From Thuidium tamariscinum (Eukaryota; Streptophyta; Bryopsida; Hypnales; Thuidiaceae), in the NCBI GenBank assembly GCA_947034885.2, contig OX344750.2, forward strand, positions 9,954,553-10,018,552: a stretch of 64,000 bases of DNA. The letters are read 5' to 3'. A model generated the notes under the pieces. It searched no databases. It was not told where the DNA came from and saw nothing but the letters and a program-made list of their open reading frames with translations. Of the stretch, positions 11,027 through 22,268 are shown one piece after another (position 1 is the stretch's first letter; every line of letters begins with the position of its first letter). The position numbers and the translations under genes are program-made.

Positions 11027-13364
11027 AATATGGCTTTCATAATATGAAAGGTTGTTTTATATATGCAAAAGGTCACTTTTATAATGTTAAAAGCTTCTTT
11101 TTATATGCAAAAGGTACCTTTATACCACACCAATTTGTTAGGGTTGGCACAATAGTTATTTTTTAAGAATTCAGTAATTAAAATAAAATGAACAAAAGAA
11201 ATTGTCAAATTCACCAAAAATATCCCTTGAGGTCCCATTGTTCCCTTGAGCAAAAAAATGGTACAAGTAGAAATGGTGCAAAAATTTGTACAATTAGTAT
11301 AAAAATCTCAATTGGTTAAGTTTTATTTTTTATAACTAAAACAATCACAACAAAATCCTTGAAGTCAAATTCTACCATCAAACCAAATTTATCCTTTTCT
11401 TTAATAGATGTCCAAAACTTTGATATTCTTATTAGTATAAAACTTCATGAATATTTTACTACATGATTTGAGATAAGTAATTAAAATATCCTATGATTAG
11501 ATTTTTCAAAAATGGCCTTTGGACTTTAGATTTTAAATGACCAAGTTGTCATAAAAATAAAAAGTACCCAATGTTAGCCCCAAAGTTCAAAATAAATTCC
11601 AATTACCATCTACCGTCAAAAAAAAATTTGGTAATAAATTGAAGGATTTACTTTATTAACATTTATAAGATTGCAAAAAAGGAGAAGTTGTTTTATAATG
11701 ATAATCAATGTCCATCATTAATCTTGAAAAGATATGGAATAGTTTGAAGATGAAAGCTTGACCACCCATTTCTATTATAAAGTGCACAAAACTTTAGAAA
11801 CTTTTAAGTGTGTTGTGTTGACCTACTCTCTTATTTAGCAAATTTACAAATCCTATTGAAATTGCAGTATATTTTTAGGTTATACTAGTTTGAATTTAAC
11901 TCTCATTAATTGTTTGTCTAAGAATCCTACATGTTGAATAATGGGAAAATAGAAAAAATATTTTTATTTCTTCTAAAAGCAATTGCAATTTTTAAATTAA
12001 AATGAATGTATGTACAAAGAAGTACAACCTCATTCTTTTCATAAGAGATCTTGTTAAAAGAAAGTATCCAGGTTCTACTGGGATCTATTCAGGTGAATAT
12101 GCACACCATTACTCTCGTAACCTACCCCGGATGCACACAGATCACGTCAACGCTAGCTTCGTTTGGCAGTCGTTTTTGGAGAAGGTTGGAGAACAGAAGC
12201 TGCACACATCAAAAGACTTCCAAAGGTCGGATTTCGTGATGTCACGCAATTGCTAAGAAGGCGCAAACGAATTGTTTTATAGAATTAGTTAAGTTGCAAA
12301 TACACCTTTTATGTATTTCCATGTTTCAAGGTAACGTTGACGAAGAATTGTTGCTCGGGATTTGAAGTTCTCGCTGAATTCATCCGATTGCTTTCACAGC
12401 GTCGAAGTGCAAACTTGAGTTGAGGTCAAGTCACAGATACACACCTGGGCGAGCTTGCTGTTGGCGAAAGAAGTTAACTTGTTGTGCTTCTTTTTGGTGC
12501 CAGATAGGTCGAGATCTTCTGCGTCAAAGTATGCACCTGACACAGAGCTAGCCAGATGAAATCCTAAAGTGAAGAACTTTAAGAATTAAAAAGTAAAAGT
12601 TGGACTCATTTCCAGGAAGAGCAGAAATTGGTATGAAGGGCTTGTGGACTTTACAAATGTAACTCGTACCATTCTTCAGCGGTTAGCAAAACCGTCACCT
12701 TAGAACTGCAAACTAAATGTTTATCACAGTCTCTACAGTCTTTACACAGCCTCAGAAGAATAAATATGAGCAGAAATCCAAAACTCGATAAAAACAAGAT
12801 GGCGACTTACAACTGAATTTACCATAACCACTCGAGAGGGTGACCCACGAAGCAAAGACGGTAAGAGCAGAAGTGTCAGGAGAGCTGGGGCAAGATGATT
12901 CACTTGCATGTGGTGCTCAAAGCCATCCTATGAGAATCTCTCTGACCCTAAGAGCACGCGCCAAAGACAAGAACTAAGTCCAATGCACACCAGATAGGAA
13001 CAGCTTCAGGACCGCTCTAGTATTTGATTCATAAACAAAACAATTTCAAAAGCACGAGTGTGTGGTGAAACCAAGATGAAAAGCAGTCATGTGTGTTCAT
13101 TAGCTGGTGAAAACTGACATGGAATTGCCACGAGATTTTCAAATGCAATGCTGTAAACGGTAACAAATTGGCTCAATTACCACATTATCTACCTATCTGG
13201 AGGAATGAACGTCAAATTCTGTATGCTATACATGTCGGACAGTAGTCGAGGATTATAGTAAAACCATTAGAACTCAACGATAGACAGAAGAGAAGATAGA
13301 AGCTGTATAAACAGTCAATAAGATCTCAAAAGTCCTTTTCTAACCTATTATACTCCAAAAGTCC
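11027..13364. other. Spacer; AT-rich, then gene-flank composition from about 12000
   Basis: The part to about 12000 is AT-rich with no gene. From 12000 to 13364 composition is that of low-copy plant DNA and probably contains the 3' flank of the minus-strand gene ending at 13365. A plus-strand frame at 12002-12256 (84 codons) has no recognisable domain and no clear promoter; I treat it as unproved. Confidence 0.5.
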
Positions 13365-14177
13365 TCACCTAAGTACTCCCCACAAATCCTCATTCAAGAG
13401 GTCAAGCATCTGGGCAGTTATCTCAAAGTCATTTGGCCCAAATGCTGCCCCTTGAATAGGTGGCAAAACGTCATATACCAACGTAGCTGGGATGATCAAA
13501 GAAGCACCAACATAAGTTTGATCCTCTTGCATGGTCAAACTTTGCATACAGACTGGTGCATGGGTTCGAGCATAAGGGTTTGGGACAATCATACTTTGAA
13601 CTGGCTGCAATCGTGGAGGTGGATCTTGTTCCCACCTTTCGATCACCCAACTTCTTGCTTGTTTATTGACGCTTGTAAGAATCACAACCCGTGTTTGACC
13701 CCTTGAACACTCCAACCAAAATTGGGCATCCTTGTGCAATTGAGTAAGCGTTTCAGAAACTCCCACCTCAAATACCACAGAGGGCCAATCATCCTCCAAA
13801 ATCCGAGAAGTTGGTTTGAAGCAAAAATCCGACTCCTTCGACCTGTTCACACCTTTGAAACGAGATGATCCCACATATGTAATGGAACGTCTCAGACCAA
13901 TCCGAGAAACAACCAATCGGTCAAGTTCAAACCCCAACAAGCCTCCAGATATCTCGTGGGTTGTACCCACCATAAACTTGACAATTAGAATCTCTTGATT
14001 CATATAGAAAACTCTCATTGTGGGCAATTGACTTCGGATGTCATCTATCTCATCAAGATCACTCATACTGACACCAGTGAATCCCATGTATTGTGTTTCT
14101 CCTTCCATATTCCCCTCCTCCATCTCTGCATAAAAAGCCATGCAATTTGTTTTGAAAGTATTCAAGCTATTGAACAT
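13365..14177 (-). CDS. PD-(D/E)XK-nuclease-like protein, about 270 aa
   Basis: This is the longest uninterrupted coding frame in the window. An acidic N-terminal part (residues 1-50) is followed by a central region containing SSRFKG (104-109), KESDFCFKP (114-122), PSVVFEVGVSET (132-143) and RVVILTSVNK (163-172). The order basic/acidic motif, hydrophobic strand plus E-V-G, then V-V-I-L strand resembles the PD-(D/E)XK fold of Uma2-like and related proteins common in fungi and some plants. The D117 and E137 pair would be the metal ligands, but the usual lysine after the glutamate is not in the standard place. The frame stays open upstream to about 14236, after an acceptor-like CCTCTTCTCAG, so the 5' end is uncertain; a donor-like GAG-gtatgt lies at about 14708. 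An AG-gtgagg overlaps the stop, so a further 3' exon is possible. Activity is inferred, not shown. Confidence 0.6.
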   Translation of the reverse strand: MFNSLNTFKTNCMAFYAEMEEGNMEGETQYMGFTGVSMSDLDEIDDIRSQLPTMRVFYMNQEILIVKFMVGTTHEISGGLLGFELDRLVVSRIGLRRSITYVGSSRFKGVNRSKESDFCFKPTSRILEDDWPSVVFEVGVSETLTQLHKDAQFWLECSRGQTRVVILTSVNKQARSWVIERWEQDPPPRLQPVQSMIVPNPYARTHAPVCMQSLTMQEDQTYVGASLIIPATLVYDVLPPIQGAAFGPNDFEITAQMLDLLNEDLWGVLR

Positions 14178-15040
14178 GTAAGAATGATCAACTCCATACT
14201 CAATGAGAAAGTTTTCTCTATCCTGAGAAGAGGCCTCGTAGCCAAATCCCCACCATCACAAAGTGCCATCCTTAAGTGCCCCAATGATCCTGCTACACAT
14301 ACACAGGCATATACATAAGTTACATATGTATACATAAGTTATGTACAAATAAGCATAAAACAACTTTTCTCTAAGTTTAGTCCAACATGGAGGCCAAAAA
14401 TTCATAGACAGAATCTAACGTCCAAAATAACCTTTAAAACCCTAAAACCTTAGTTCCACTTTTTCACAAGTGAGACAAACAAAATTTATAAGCAAACAAG
14501 AACCATCTGCGCACTCAGAAAACCGATTAAAGGACGTTGAGAATGTGCTCCCACTATAACCCCAAAACCTCCCAAGAAAACCCTAAAACTTAGAACCTAC
14601 AGCCAAAAACAACCTAAAACCCTAATATTCTGCACAAAGTAGGAAAAAACTTTAAAAAAATAAAATAACAAGAGGCGTTACAAAATGCAATGTAAAGACA
14701 ACATACCTCGAAAAAGGTCGACGAGAGGCGGAGAGGGCTAGAGATGGCGAAAGCGCTGAAGGCTTGCGAAAGCGCTCTATCTCACAATATTAGCGCCCCG
14801 TCTGCATAGATGCGCCAATCAATCCAGAGGTCAAAAGTAAAGCCAGGCACCCTAATTCTCCCACACGACGATCGATCGACTCCAATGCTATGCGAGCGTA
14901 CTCAACTCAACTCATTGAGGTCGAATGGTGACAACTATCATAAGTCAGAGACTTGTTTTTGTAATGCAGAAAATCCGTGAAAACGTGCAAAATGACGATC
15001 GAACTCTCCTAAAACCCGATAAACCCTAAGCAACACTTTC
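14178..15040 (-). promoter_or_regulatory. Putative 5' leader, intron and promoter with telo-box motifs
   Basis: Read for the minus-strand ORF at 13365-14177, this region contains a likely non-coding exon ending at a donor-like GAG-gtatgt near 14708. Several AAACCCTA-type telo-boxes lie at about 14440-14630 and 15015-15030. In plants these motifs mark promoters and first introns of housekeeping and translation genes. The start site cannot be fixed. Confidence 0.4.
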
Positions 15041-15140
15041 TGTAGAGTTGCGCCAATCAATTCAGGTCAAATGGAAAGCCACAAGCACAGGCGCCCTAAT
15101 TCTCCCACACGACGATCGACTGATTCAAATGCTGTGCGAG
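14811..15140. repeat. Duplicated promoter-proximal segment, about 95 bp, 238-bp offset
   Basis: Both 14811-14905 and 15049-15140 begin with TGCGCCAATCAA and contain CCCTAATTCTCCCACACGAC followed by GATCGA and ATGCTRTGCGAGC. The copies have diverged by substitutions and small gaps. Their position next to the probable promoter suggests duplication of a regulatory stretch. Confidence 0.75.
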
Positions 15141-15350
15141 CTGAATTAACGAAACGAATTGAAGGCGTCCCCAGTTGGACAATTGAGAAGCTCCAAAACC
15201 GAAACAGAAGCGCGCAACAAGCACCGAAGAAGGACACAAGGAACACGAAACAAACAACGAGTACGACCTTCTCGCATGTCACCCGTTTCTGCAGGCGCCG
15301 TAAGAACTCCCTCTCGGTGTAACACCTCACTGTGGTTGGGGAGACGTTAA

Positions 15351-17894
15351 TCCCAAAACGTCTTGATCCATTGTGAAATGGTCAACCATCATATCTAAGC
15401 TGAATTAAGCCTTTTAAATTGTGTTCAACTAACAATCTTATATTTTTATTACTTGAAACTATGAGTTGTCTTTTACTGTGCGAAATCTCAACTTCTTTTA
15501 TTAGAAATTGAAATTGTTATCATTTTTGTTGCAAAAATTGAACATAAAAAAGTAAAAATAGCAAAAATGATTCAAATTATTTGAATTTTTTTCAAGAGGC
15601 ACAAGTAGCAATGGAGATTAGTGGAAAAAAAATTTCAAGTAGTTGTTTCATTTTTTACACCCAAAACAACCACAACAAAGACCTTCAAGTCAAATTTAAC
15701 TACTAAACCAAATTTATCCTTTTATTTAATTTGTGTATAAAATGTTTGGTATTTTTTAGTAGTAGAAAACTTCATTTTCTATTTATTGTGTTTTTTTCAA
15801 TAAATCTGATGAAAAAGTAAAATTATTGTGATTTTTTAAAGCTAAAAGAATAAATAAAATTATATCAATTAGAAAATATATTAGAATAATATTTAATTTT
15901 TAACGAAAATGAAGGATAGAATGAGAAACATAATTTTATAATTGAAGTTTAAAATTTATTTTAAAATAGATATATACAAATGAAAAGCACACCAAACTAC
16001 ATTATTTGAATTCTAACACATGGAGCTTTCAAGTTCAATAACTCTTACAATTTTTGAAATTTTTCAAAAATTGCAAATGGAGTAGAAACAAAAATTGTTA
16101 AGCTTCATTTTCTTAGTTTAAATCAAATTCCAAAAATAGTTATTTTGAAAGTTACAATCGGAGTTGACCAAGGCGCATCCACTTTGGGGATGGGCAGACC
16201 TTAAAGGGTTAACTTTTTTCATGTAGGTATGTGTGTTGCATGCCTTGCAATCCATTTTTAAAAGCATGGAATCGCACCCCGACATTGAAAACAATTTAGC
16301 AGGCTAGAACACCTCAATACTTCTTCCTTGCTTGTACAGCATGGATGGAAATTATGCACCTAGTTATTGTAGAGTGCAGTGTCTTACATACATCAACTGC
16401 CATTACAATGATACGAATGATCCAACCAGGAACCAAACTCTTTTGCTCAGCTTTCATCATTGGCTTGTACCTCAATTCTTTGATTTTAGGCTTCCTCCAC
16501 CCTTCAAGCTTTGAGTACTTTGATCGATTGCTGATCGCGTTGGTCCTTGTAGTAGGGTATCGTTCAAAAATCCAAAAAATCTTGACAATACGAGTGTCTG
16601 AAGTGATTCCTGTAAAGTTTAGTTTTTTTTAACAACCTCAGAACATTGTCCATTTACAAATACATGCAATCCTCAATGTGAGTCTTGTATAGATGGATCG
16701 ACAACAGATTTACGGCAAATTGGAGAAACAAACTTTGGATGGATGAAGATGAAGTGATGGCATTGCGCCTTGAAATCCCTAACCTAAATTTCTGTTCTTT
16801 GTTTTTGCTTGCTAGCCTTTGATCAAGGCCGTGCTCTGCTTGGGATTTAGTCAAGCTGTAACTCATTTCATCCTTGCATCTTTCATTTGTGTCAAGAATC
16901 AATGGTAACTAGATTTGCATGCAAGATGGGTAGCATCATTCTCCACGATAAGGATCATTGTGACCACATGACAATGTCACTTTGTCACAACACATACGGG
17001 GTGCGTCTCCTGATCGAATCCTTTCTTTCCCTGGCACCTTCAAATCAGGTGTTCCTTATTGGCCTTCCTTTCCTTAAATTTCATTAGAAAAACTCTTTGA
17101 AGGACTTTTCTTCAACCTCAGCTTACATCTAGCCTCACAATTTTACAACATTCATTAATAATACTATGATCAATCGGTACTATACTGCACAAGAGATCAA
17201 TCGGTTCTTGCCATTGCTGATGGCTAATTCTCTATAGGATTATTAATGGACAAGATCAACACTCCGTTTAAGTTTGCATTTCAAAAGTTGAAACAAATCA
17301 TGGCAAGTTGAAGAAACAAACTCTGCTTGGGGAAGGTGGGAAGATGGCAAGGCATAGAAAGACCGGAGCCGGATAAGACCCACATAGACAGACAAGAGAT
17401 GAAGTTTCTTTAGGCATTGTCGAAGCTGAAATGGGGCCCAGGCTACTTGAAAAGCTCGAGGGGGGGTGTTTAATGTTTCCCCTATGGTTATATGCCGATA
17501 GCATGTCAAGAACGATACCAGAGAACAACAATGTAAAGACGTCCGTTCTTAGATGCGACGAAAATGACAATTGTGGGAGTTGCTGTGATTCAACTGCGCG
17601 GCCACCATGAATAACCTTGTGGCCCTCTATGACAAACTACTTGACTATTCCTACAATGTTGCTTTCGTGAAACCGGTGTGGACGTACCTTTAGATTGTCA
17701 AATCTATTTCTTTGCATGCAAGTACTAGGAATCTAGATTTATGATTGAGTTCCAAACCTAAAATTTTGGCAAGAATATTACCTATTTCTTGATTTTCACT
17801 GATTCTTGATCTATCACTAGTGACAAATAGCCTAGTTCCCTCCAAACTCAAGTTGTCAATCTGGTGCCATAACAAAGCGTTACTACAAAGAGTC
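15351..17894. other. Spacer, no gene resolved
   Basis: 15351-16180 is AT-rich. 16300-17890 is more balanced and carries several short overlapping frames (for example 17298-17570 on the minus strand) that share no known domain. They could be remnants of an old mobile element or gene, but I cannot show it. Confidence 0.45.
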
Positions 17895-17896
17895 TA

Positions 17897-19295
17897 AGGT
17901 GGGTACTAAGTACACCCTTAATGGCGCCATGCCTTAAACCGCTATCTACTTTAAGCCCCAAAATGGTGTCAGTATAATCTGAAAATTGCACTTCCTTATC
18001 TTTCGCAGTTTTTAAAAGCAATATTGGCCATTTTGAGGCATGTGACTAGCTTCTTAACTCAGAGAACATAAGGATTTAATAATACAAGGATTTAATAACT
18101 AATTCCAGTAAAGACTTGTCAGATGTAAAAAAATATGCTTAAGCTATTAAACTCTTATGTTATTAAATCCTCAATCTTCATTTTATTTCAAGCATGTGTC
18201 ACAAATGTTATTAAATCCTCTTGTTAATTCATATGATGCACAGAACACAAGAATATAGAATCATGGGTTTACGAGCATGCAATGTTTTATTTAATAAATA
18301 TAAATAACACTATTACACCTTCGTGTCTTTTATTTCTAACACATTGAGAGGGGAGGCTTTTGAATGTGATTGTTTTCTTTCAATGCAGCCTATGAGCGGT
18401 TTTAAGAACCCTATTGTTAAAACTTTGTCCTCCTATTATGGTCTCATTTTTGTTAGAATTTGAAAATTGATTGTACAATACTTCTTCTTCTACACATTGC
18501 TTTGTTCTCTTGTATTCAGTATTTACTAGTGGGTGATTGCAAGAAACACTTGCCGATTTTGTTGCATTTGGCTGATTTTTTCAGGAGTACTTTAAAATTA
18601 GAAAATTAATTTTAAAAAAACTTGAAAAATATGAATAATGTATACACTTCTAAGACAAAGGTTTTCACCAAAGGAAATCAATATAAAAATTCTCTAAGTA
18701 GGAGAACTTGAAAAGTGCCAAACCTCAAAAAAATACATACCTTCATACTTTAATTAGGGAAAAATAGTAAAAATAAATATTTCCAAAAAATAAAAAGTGG
18801 CCATTTGCAACAACTTTATGGAGATGATCATTCACAAAAACAACCACCAAAATCATATTTTATATGTTTCAAAATACAAGCAGAAAAGAGTTCACTTTGT
18901 AAACCTCCACACCACATAAAATTATGTATTTTTAAAAATTCTTCTCTGGAGAGCTAGAAGTCTACTAGAAGACCATCTCATCTAAATTTCATCTTAAAAT
19001 CATTAAAAAAAAGGTACTCCATAGTACTAAAAACCCCTAAACTACAAAGTGTGACATCCAATTGGGGTCTATTTTTGGATAGTAAATTATTTTTGAAAAT
19101 TATGAAAAAATTAAGGAAGGTTTATGATAGTTATGAGTACCTTTCCTACAAATCTTAAGTCAATCGGAGCCAAAATACAAAAGTTATGGCCAAAAAACAG
19201 ATCAATACACATAGTGTGACACAAAATAGGACAAGTGTTTCTTGCAATTACCCTAGTTAGTTTACAATTTGTGGCGGTTTTAGGTGTACCTACCT
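17897..19295. mobile_element. TA-flanked TIR element (mariner-like) with nested 0.73-kb element
   Basis: Ends AGGTGGGTAC...GTACCTACCT are flanked by TA (17895-17896 and 19296-19297). The same termini bound the smaller element at 19411-19682. The 0.73-kb element at 18531-19253 sits inside it, 42 bases from the right end. Without that insert and its duplication the element is about 0.67 kb. TA duplications are typical of the Tc1/mariner group, but these TIRs are not ones I can name. Confidence 0.65.
18531..19253 (-). mobile_element. 0.73-kb TIR element, copy 5 (nested)
   Basis: Left end GGGTGATTGCAAGAAACACT; right end ..TTTCTTGCAATTACCC. The duplication TAGT is at 18527-18530 and 19254-19257. 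The element is 723 bp and is inserted in the TA-flanked element 17897-19295, so it moved later than that element. Confidence 0.9.
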
Positions 19296-19410
19296 TAATC
19301 AAAACTAGGATCAAAACTATTGTTAAGTGCAATTCAACTTTGTTCTTGATATGTACAACGTACATTCAAGTTCCAATATTAATCTATATGAATTGAATGT
19401 TACTAAAGTA

Positions 19411-19682
19411 AGGTGGGTACACCTAAAATTGCACCTCACCTAAAAGTGCCATCTATAGTTGTTGTACATTTTTAAATTCCATTATGTACCTATTTGGCTG
19501 GAGCGCTTTTAGAAACAGACTTTGAAGCTTAATAACTTTTGCATACTGTATCCAAATGCTACGTTTTTTGGTGCACTGGAACATGCTTTCACTTGCCAAG
19601 AAGACTATATGAAAGTTTCATCAGACTAGTAATAGTTACTAGGCACAGTACCAAAAAGTGGAACTTTTAAGCGTACCTACCT
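19411..19682. mobile_element. TA-flanked MITE, 272 bp
   Basis: Left end AGGTGGGTACACCTAAAATT and right end ..TTTTAAGCGTACCTACCT are inverted repeats of about 18 bases, flanked by TA (19409-19410 and 19683-19684). It shares its ends with the larger element just to its left. Confidence 0.75.
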
Positions 19683-20580
19683 TAGATGGCTGTAAAAGTG
19701 CCCCTCTCCTTGCAACCGCCCCATAGGTGGTTGTAAAATGGGAGCTGATCTTAACGTAACACAACTGAAACATAAAAATCAAATTCAGACAATTAAACAA
19801 ATATTTAGCTTGGAAAAATTCAAATATAAACATTTAAACAAATATTTAAACGACTGGACAAGTGTTTACGTGCCAGACTACTCCGGCGGCAGTTGTCGGT
19901 AACTGCATAGTTATGCACTGAGGCGACCCAGATCAAGGTGCAGGGAAATTCTGTTCACTTGAATTTCAGTCGGTATCTATATCCCCTCCGCGCAATTTGA
20001 GAATTGAGAAGCAAAATGTCAAGTGAAACATAATCACCGCCATCTCCTTCCGCACTCCATTTTAATGTATTACCGCCATTTTTAACGAAATTTTGGTTAT
20101 ATAGACGCGGCATTGATTAGATCAGATTGACCGAGTGGGAGATTACTTAATTACTGTATGTAGGTGGACGAGATCGACGGGTACTTACTGTATACAATAA
20201 GTCGGTATCTTCATCGATCGGGTGTGACGATGTGTCTGAGATTCTCAGTCTGTTGTGACAATTGCAGAGAGACCGAAATCAACGGAAGAGATTGGCAATG
20301 AAATTAAGGAGCTAGGTACGTGGAGGTGACGGTTAGAATATATATTACCGACTAAATGTTTCAAATGTATGGAACACATCAGCAGTAGCATGTCCGGGGA
20401 GCGTGTCTGAGACGCCTTTGTGCCGACATGTATTCCCCGACGAATCATATAACTCGTATGTGCAACGAAAAACCCTCGATCAATTCCATTCCCCCAAACG
20501 TACGTAACTGTTTTAACGACTTTTCATGTGGAAAATGTAGGTCTCCTCCTCGGACACGTACACTCTACAGTCAACGGATA
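19683..20580. other. Spacer with a solo MITE end
   Basis: A single TACCGCCATTTTTAACGAAA at 20071-20090 is the right end of the MITE family at 20581 and 21316; no partner end was found to its left. No gene is seen. Confidence 0.5.
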
Positions 20581-20741
20581 TGTCGTTAAAATGGCGGTAT
20601 GCCACAAACTTGGCATTTTGAGGTTCAGACTGTGCGGTCTAAAATGTATATCAATCCAAGATTTCAAGACTTTGAGGTCTCAATCTCGGTCCTAGAAAAT
20701 GAATGGAAAAATGACGCATTGATACCGCCATATTAACGAAA
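20581..20741. mobile_element. MITE with TGGCGGTAT ends, copy A
   Basis: Left TIR TGTCGTTAAAATGGCGGTAT and right ATACCGCCATATTAACGAAA are inverted repeats of about 20 bases bounding 161 bp. The interior resembles the reverse complement of copy B at 21316-21480 (shared GAGGTTCAG and AAAATSTATA tracts). The target duplication is not clear. Confidence 0.75.
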
Positions 20742-21315
20742 TGTCTGTTGGTCGTGGTGGTGGAAATGGGCTCCAATTCGAAGACGGCTAGAGGTTGGAA
20801 CCCAGAAATTCAGGGACTGTGGATTCGTGGGCTTCAACTATCTGTTCCACGAGGAGAGCTAATTGACTGATTGGGTAACTGCTTTTGGAAACTGGAACTT
20901 CAATCTGCCAAAGTGATTCTTCAGGAATAATCAGGCTAGGCAATGCAAATGCATGCCCTACACGGCAGCCAGGCATAGCTAGCCTTTACTTCACGTGGTA
21001 GGCTTCAATTTTTGGTAACTAAGTTCATTGTGGACGACAGCAGCCTGGACATCAAGTTTACTTTGAATACTAAAAGCAGGCAGTGCTCCAGTGCTCATTG
21101 CTCGTCAGAGTCCAAATCAACTACTGTCTTGACCAAAAGTACTGTTGGTATCAAAGCATCCACAACTCCAAAACATCCCGTAGACACGATTTCGAATGAC
21201 CTTCACTTACGTAACTAAGCTGGACTTAATTTGTGAACTGGTTCGGGTTGCAAACTGAATCCTTTTAGATGGAAAGTCTGTATGCATGAATGATGGCCAA
21301 TCCGCGTAACGTCAA

Positions 21316-21480
21316 TTTCGTTAAATTGGCGGTATTCCATGCGCCAAAAACTGTGACATATACCTTTATCTTCACAGAGGTCTAATTTCTGGTCGCAAAC
21401 AAGGATAGGTATAGATTTTGGGTTCAGGTTGCGCGTCCTGAACCGCGCCAAAGTGATCGGATACCACCAACTTAACGCAA
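21316..21480. mobile_element. MITE with TGGCGGTAT ends, copy B
   Basis: Left TIR TTTCGTTAAATTGGCGGTAT and right ATACCACCAACTTAACGCAA bound 165 bp. It lies about 160 bp upstream of the TATA box of the Cys-motif gene at 21780. It also supplies the first codons of the long open frame that begins at 21429, showing that part of that frame is not protein-coding. Confidence 0.75.
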
Positions 21481-21635
21481 GGGACAAGTTAAACAGCATA
21501 CTTCTGTATGCCCCAAATATGGTAAAATATTGGAGAAGGACAAGCTCTCCAAAATTCTCCAGTGCAAGTCCCGTGCAGCTCTTGATCACTTTCTCCAAAT
21601 CCGACTGTTGGAGGTCGACTCACAATCTCAGCTGC

Positions 21636-21641
21636 TATAAA
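21636..21641 (+). promoter_or_regulatory. TATA box of the 162-aa Cys-motif gene
   Basis: GCTGCTATAAATCC is a good plant TATA box. A start near 21666-21672 would give a leader of about 110 nt, rich in CT and CA tracts, ending at the ATG at 21780. The layout matches that of the gene at 4284-4514. Confidence 0.65.
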
Positions 21642-21779
21642 TCCAGCATCCAGGAACAACTAGTTACAGCATTCGCAGATAGCAACTCATTCCAATTCAA
21701 TCTCAGCTCATCGGTCGCTTTGGCCCTCTTGCAATTCTCCTTGTTCTCTGTTTACTTCTACTCATCCTCTCGTGAACTC

Positions 21780-22268
21780 ATGGAACACTCCGCAATAATG
21801 AGCCTGTCTCACCAGAAGCTGGCTGATAAGGCCGACGCCGTGGCATGCTGCTTGAAATCAGCCCACGGCCAGTGCTCGACGTGCTCCCAATGCAAATTGG
21901 AAGCTGCCTTTGGCGGCTTCACAATCACGGACTCCCACACCGAGTCTGAACAGGCAAAGCACTTGAGCCAACCTCCGAAGATGGCGTCCATGGGAGATGG
22001 GCATCGCTGCAAGAGGTTTCCTTGCCCCGTTTGCAACCCCGGAAGGTCTCAACGTGGAGTCCTGTCCAGCAGCGCAGCAGTGGTGACGCCACAAATGCTG
22101 GAATTCTGTGCTCGCGGTGCAGTGCAGCAGCTTCTCCCTCACGACCGCCTGCAGACTGGCGTGATCTTGTTCGGAGACGGCGGTCATGTCTGCCGCAGGT
22201 TCCCCTGCCCAGTCTGCGGCAATGGCGAGGGACGTTCTGCCACTCTTGAAGTGGAAGTTGGGTGCTAG
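21780..22268 (+). CDS. Cys-motif protein with duplicated CxRFPCPVC block, 162 aa
   Basis: I do not recognise this protein. The frame is open from 21429, but its first 117 codons overlap a MITE, the TATA box and the leader, so the ATG at 21780 (MEHSAIMSLSHQ) is chosen. A first cluster has cysteines at 23, 24, 32, 35 and 38 (C-S-T-C-S-Q-C). After a linker of about 38 residues comes GDGHRCKRFPCPVCNPG (72-88). A second copy, GDGGHVCRRFPCPVCGNGEG (132-151), follows, and a final Cys ends the protein. Each block has a C-x4-C-x2-C core that could bind zinc. Cys cluster, linker, Cys cluster recalls plant metallothioneins, but the RFPCPVC block is not one I know from them. No signal peptide or membrane segment is seen. 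AATAAA-type signals near 22684 and 22765 could end the transcript. Confidence 0.7.
   Translation: MEHSAIMSLSHQKLADKADAVACCLKSAHGQCSTCSQCKLEAAFGGFTITDSHTESEQAKHLSQPPKMASMGDGHRCKRFPCPVCNPGRSQRGVLSSSAAVVTPQMLEFCARGAVQQLLPHDRLQTGVILFGDGGHVCRRFPCPVCGNGEGRSATLEVEVGC

Noticed and set aside
15067..15330. Overlapping frames of 83-87 codons on both strands
   Set aside because: No domain, and the region is a duplicated promoter-like segment.
16300..17890. Possible LTR retrotransposon remnant
   Set aside because: No paired long terminal repeats, primer-binding site or reverse-transcriptase motif was found.
21429..21779. Upstream 117 codons of the frame leading into the Cys-motif protein
   Set aside because: This part overlaps a MITE, a TATA box and a CT-rich leader; the ATG at 21780 is a better start.
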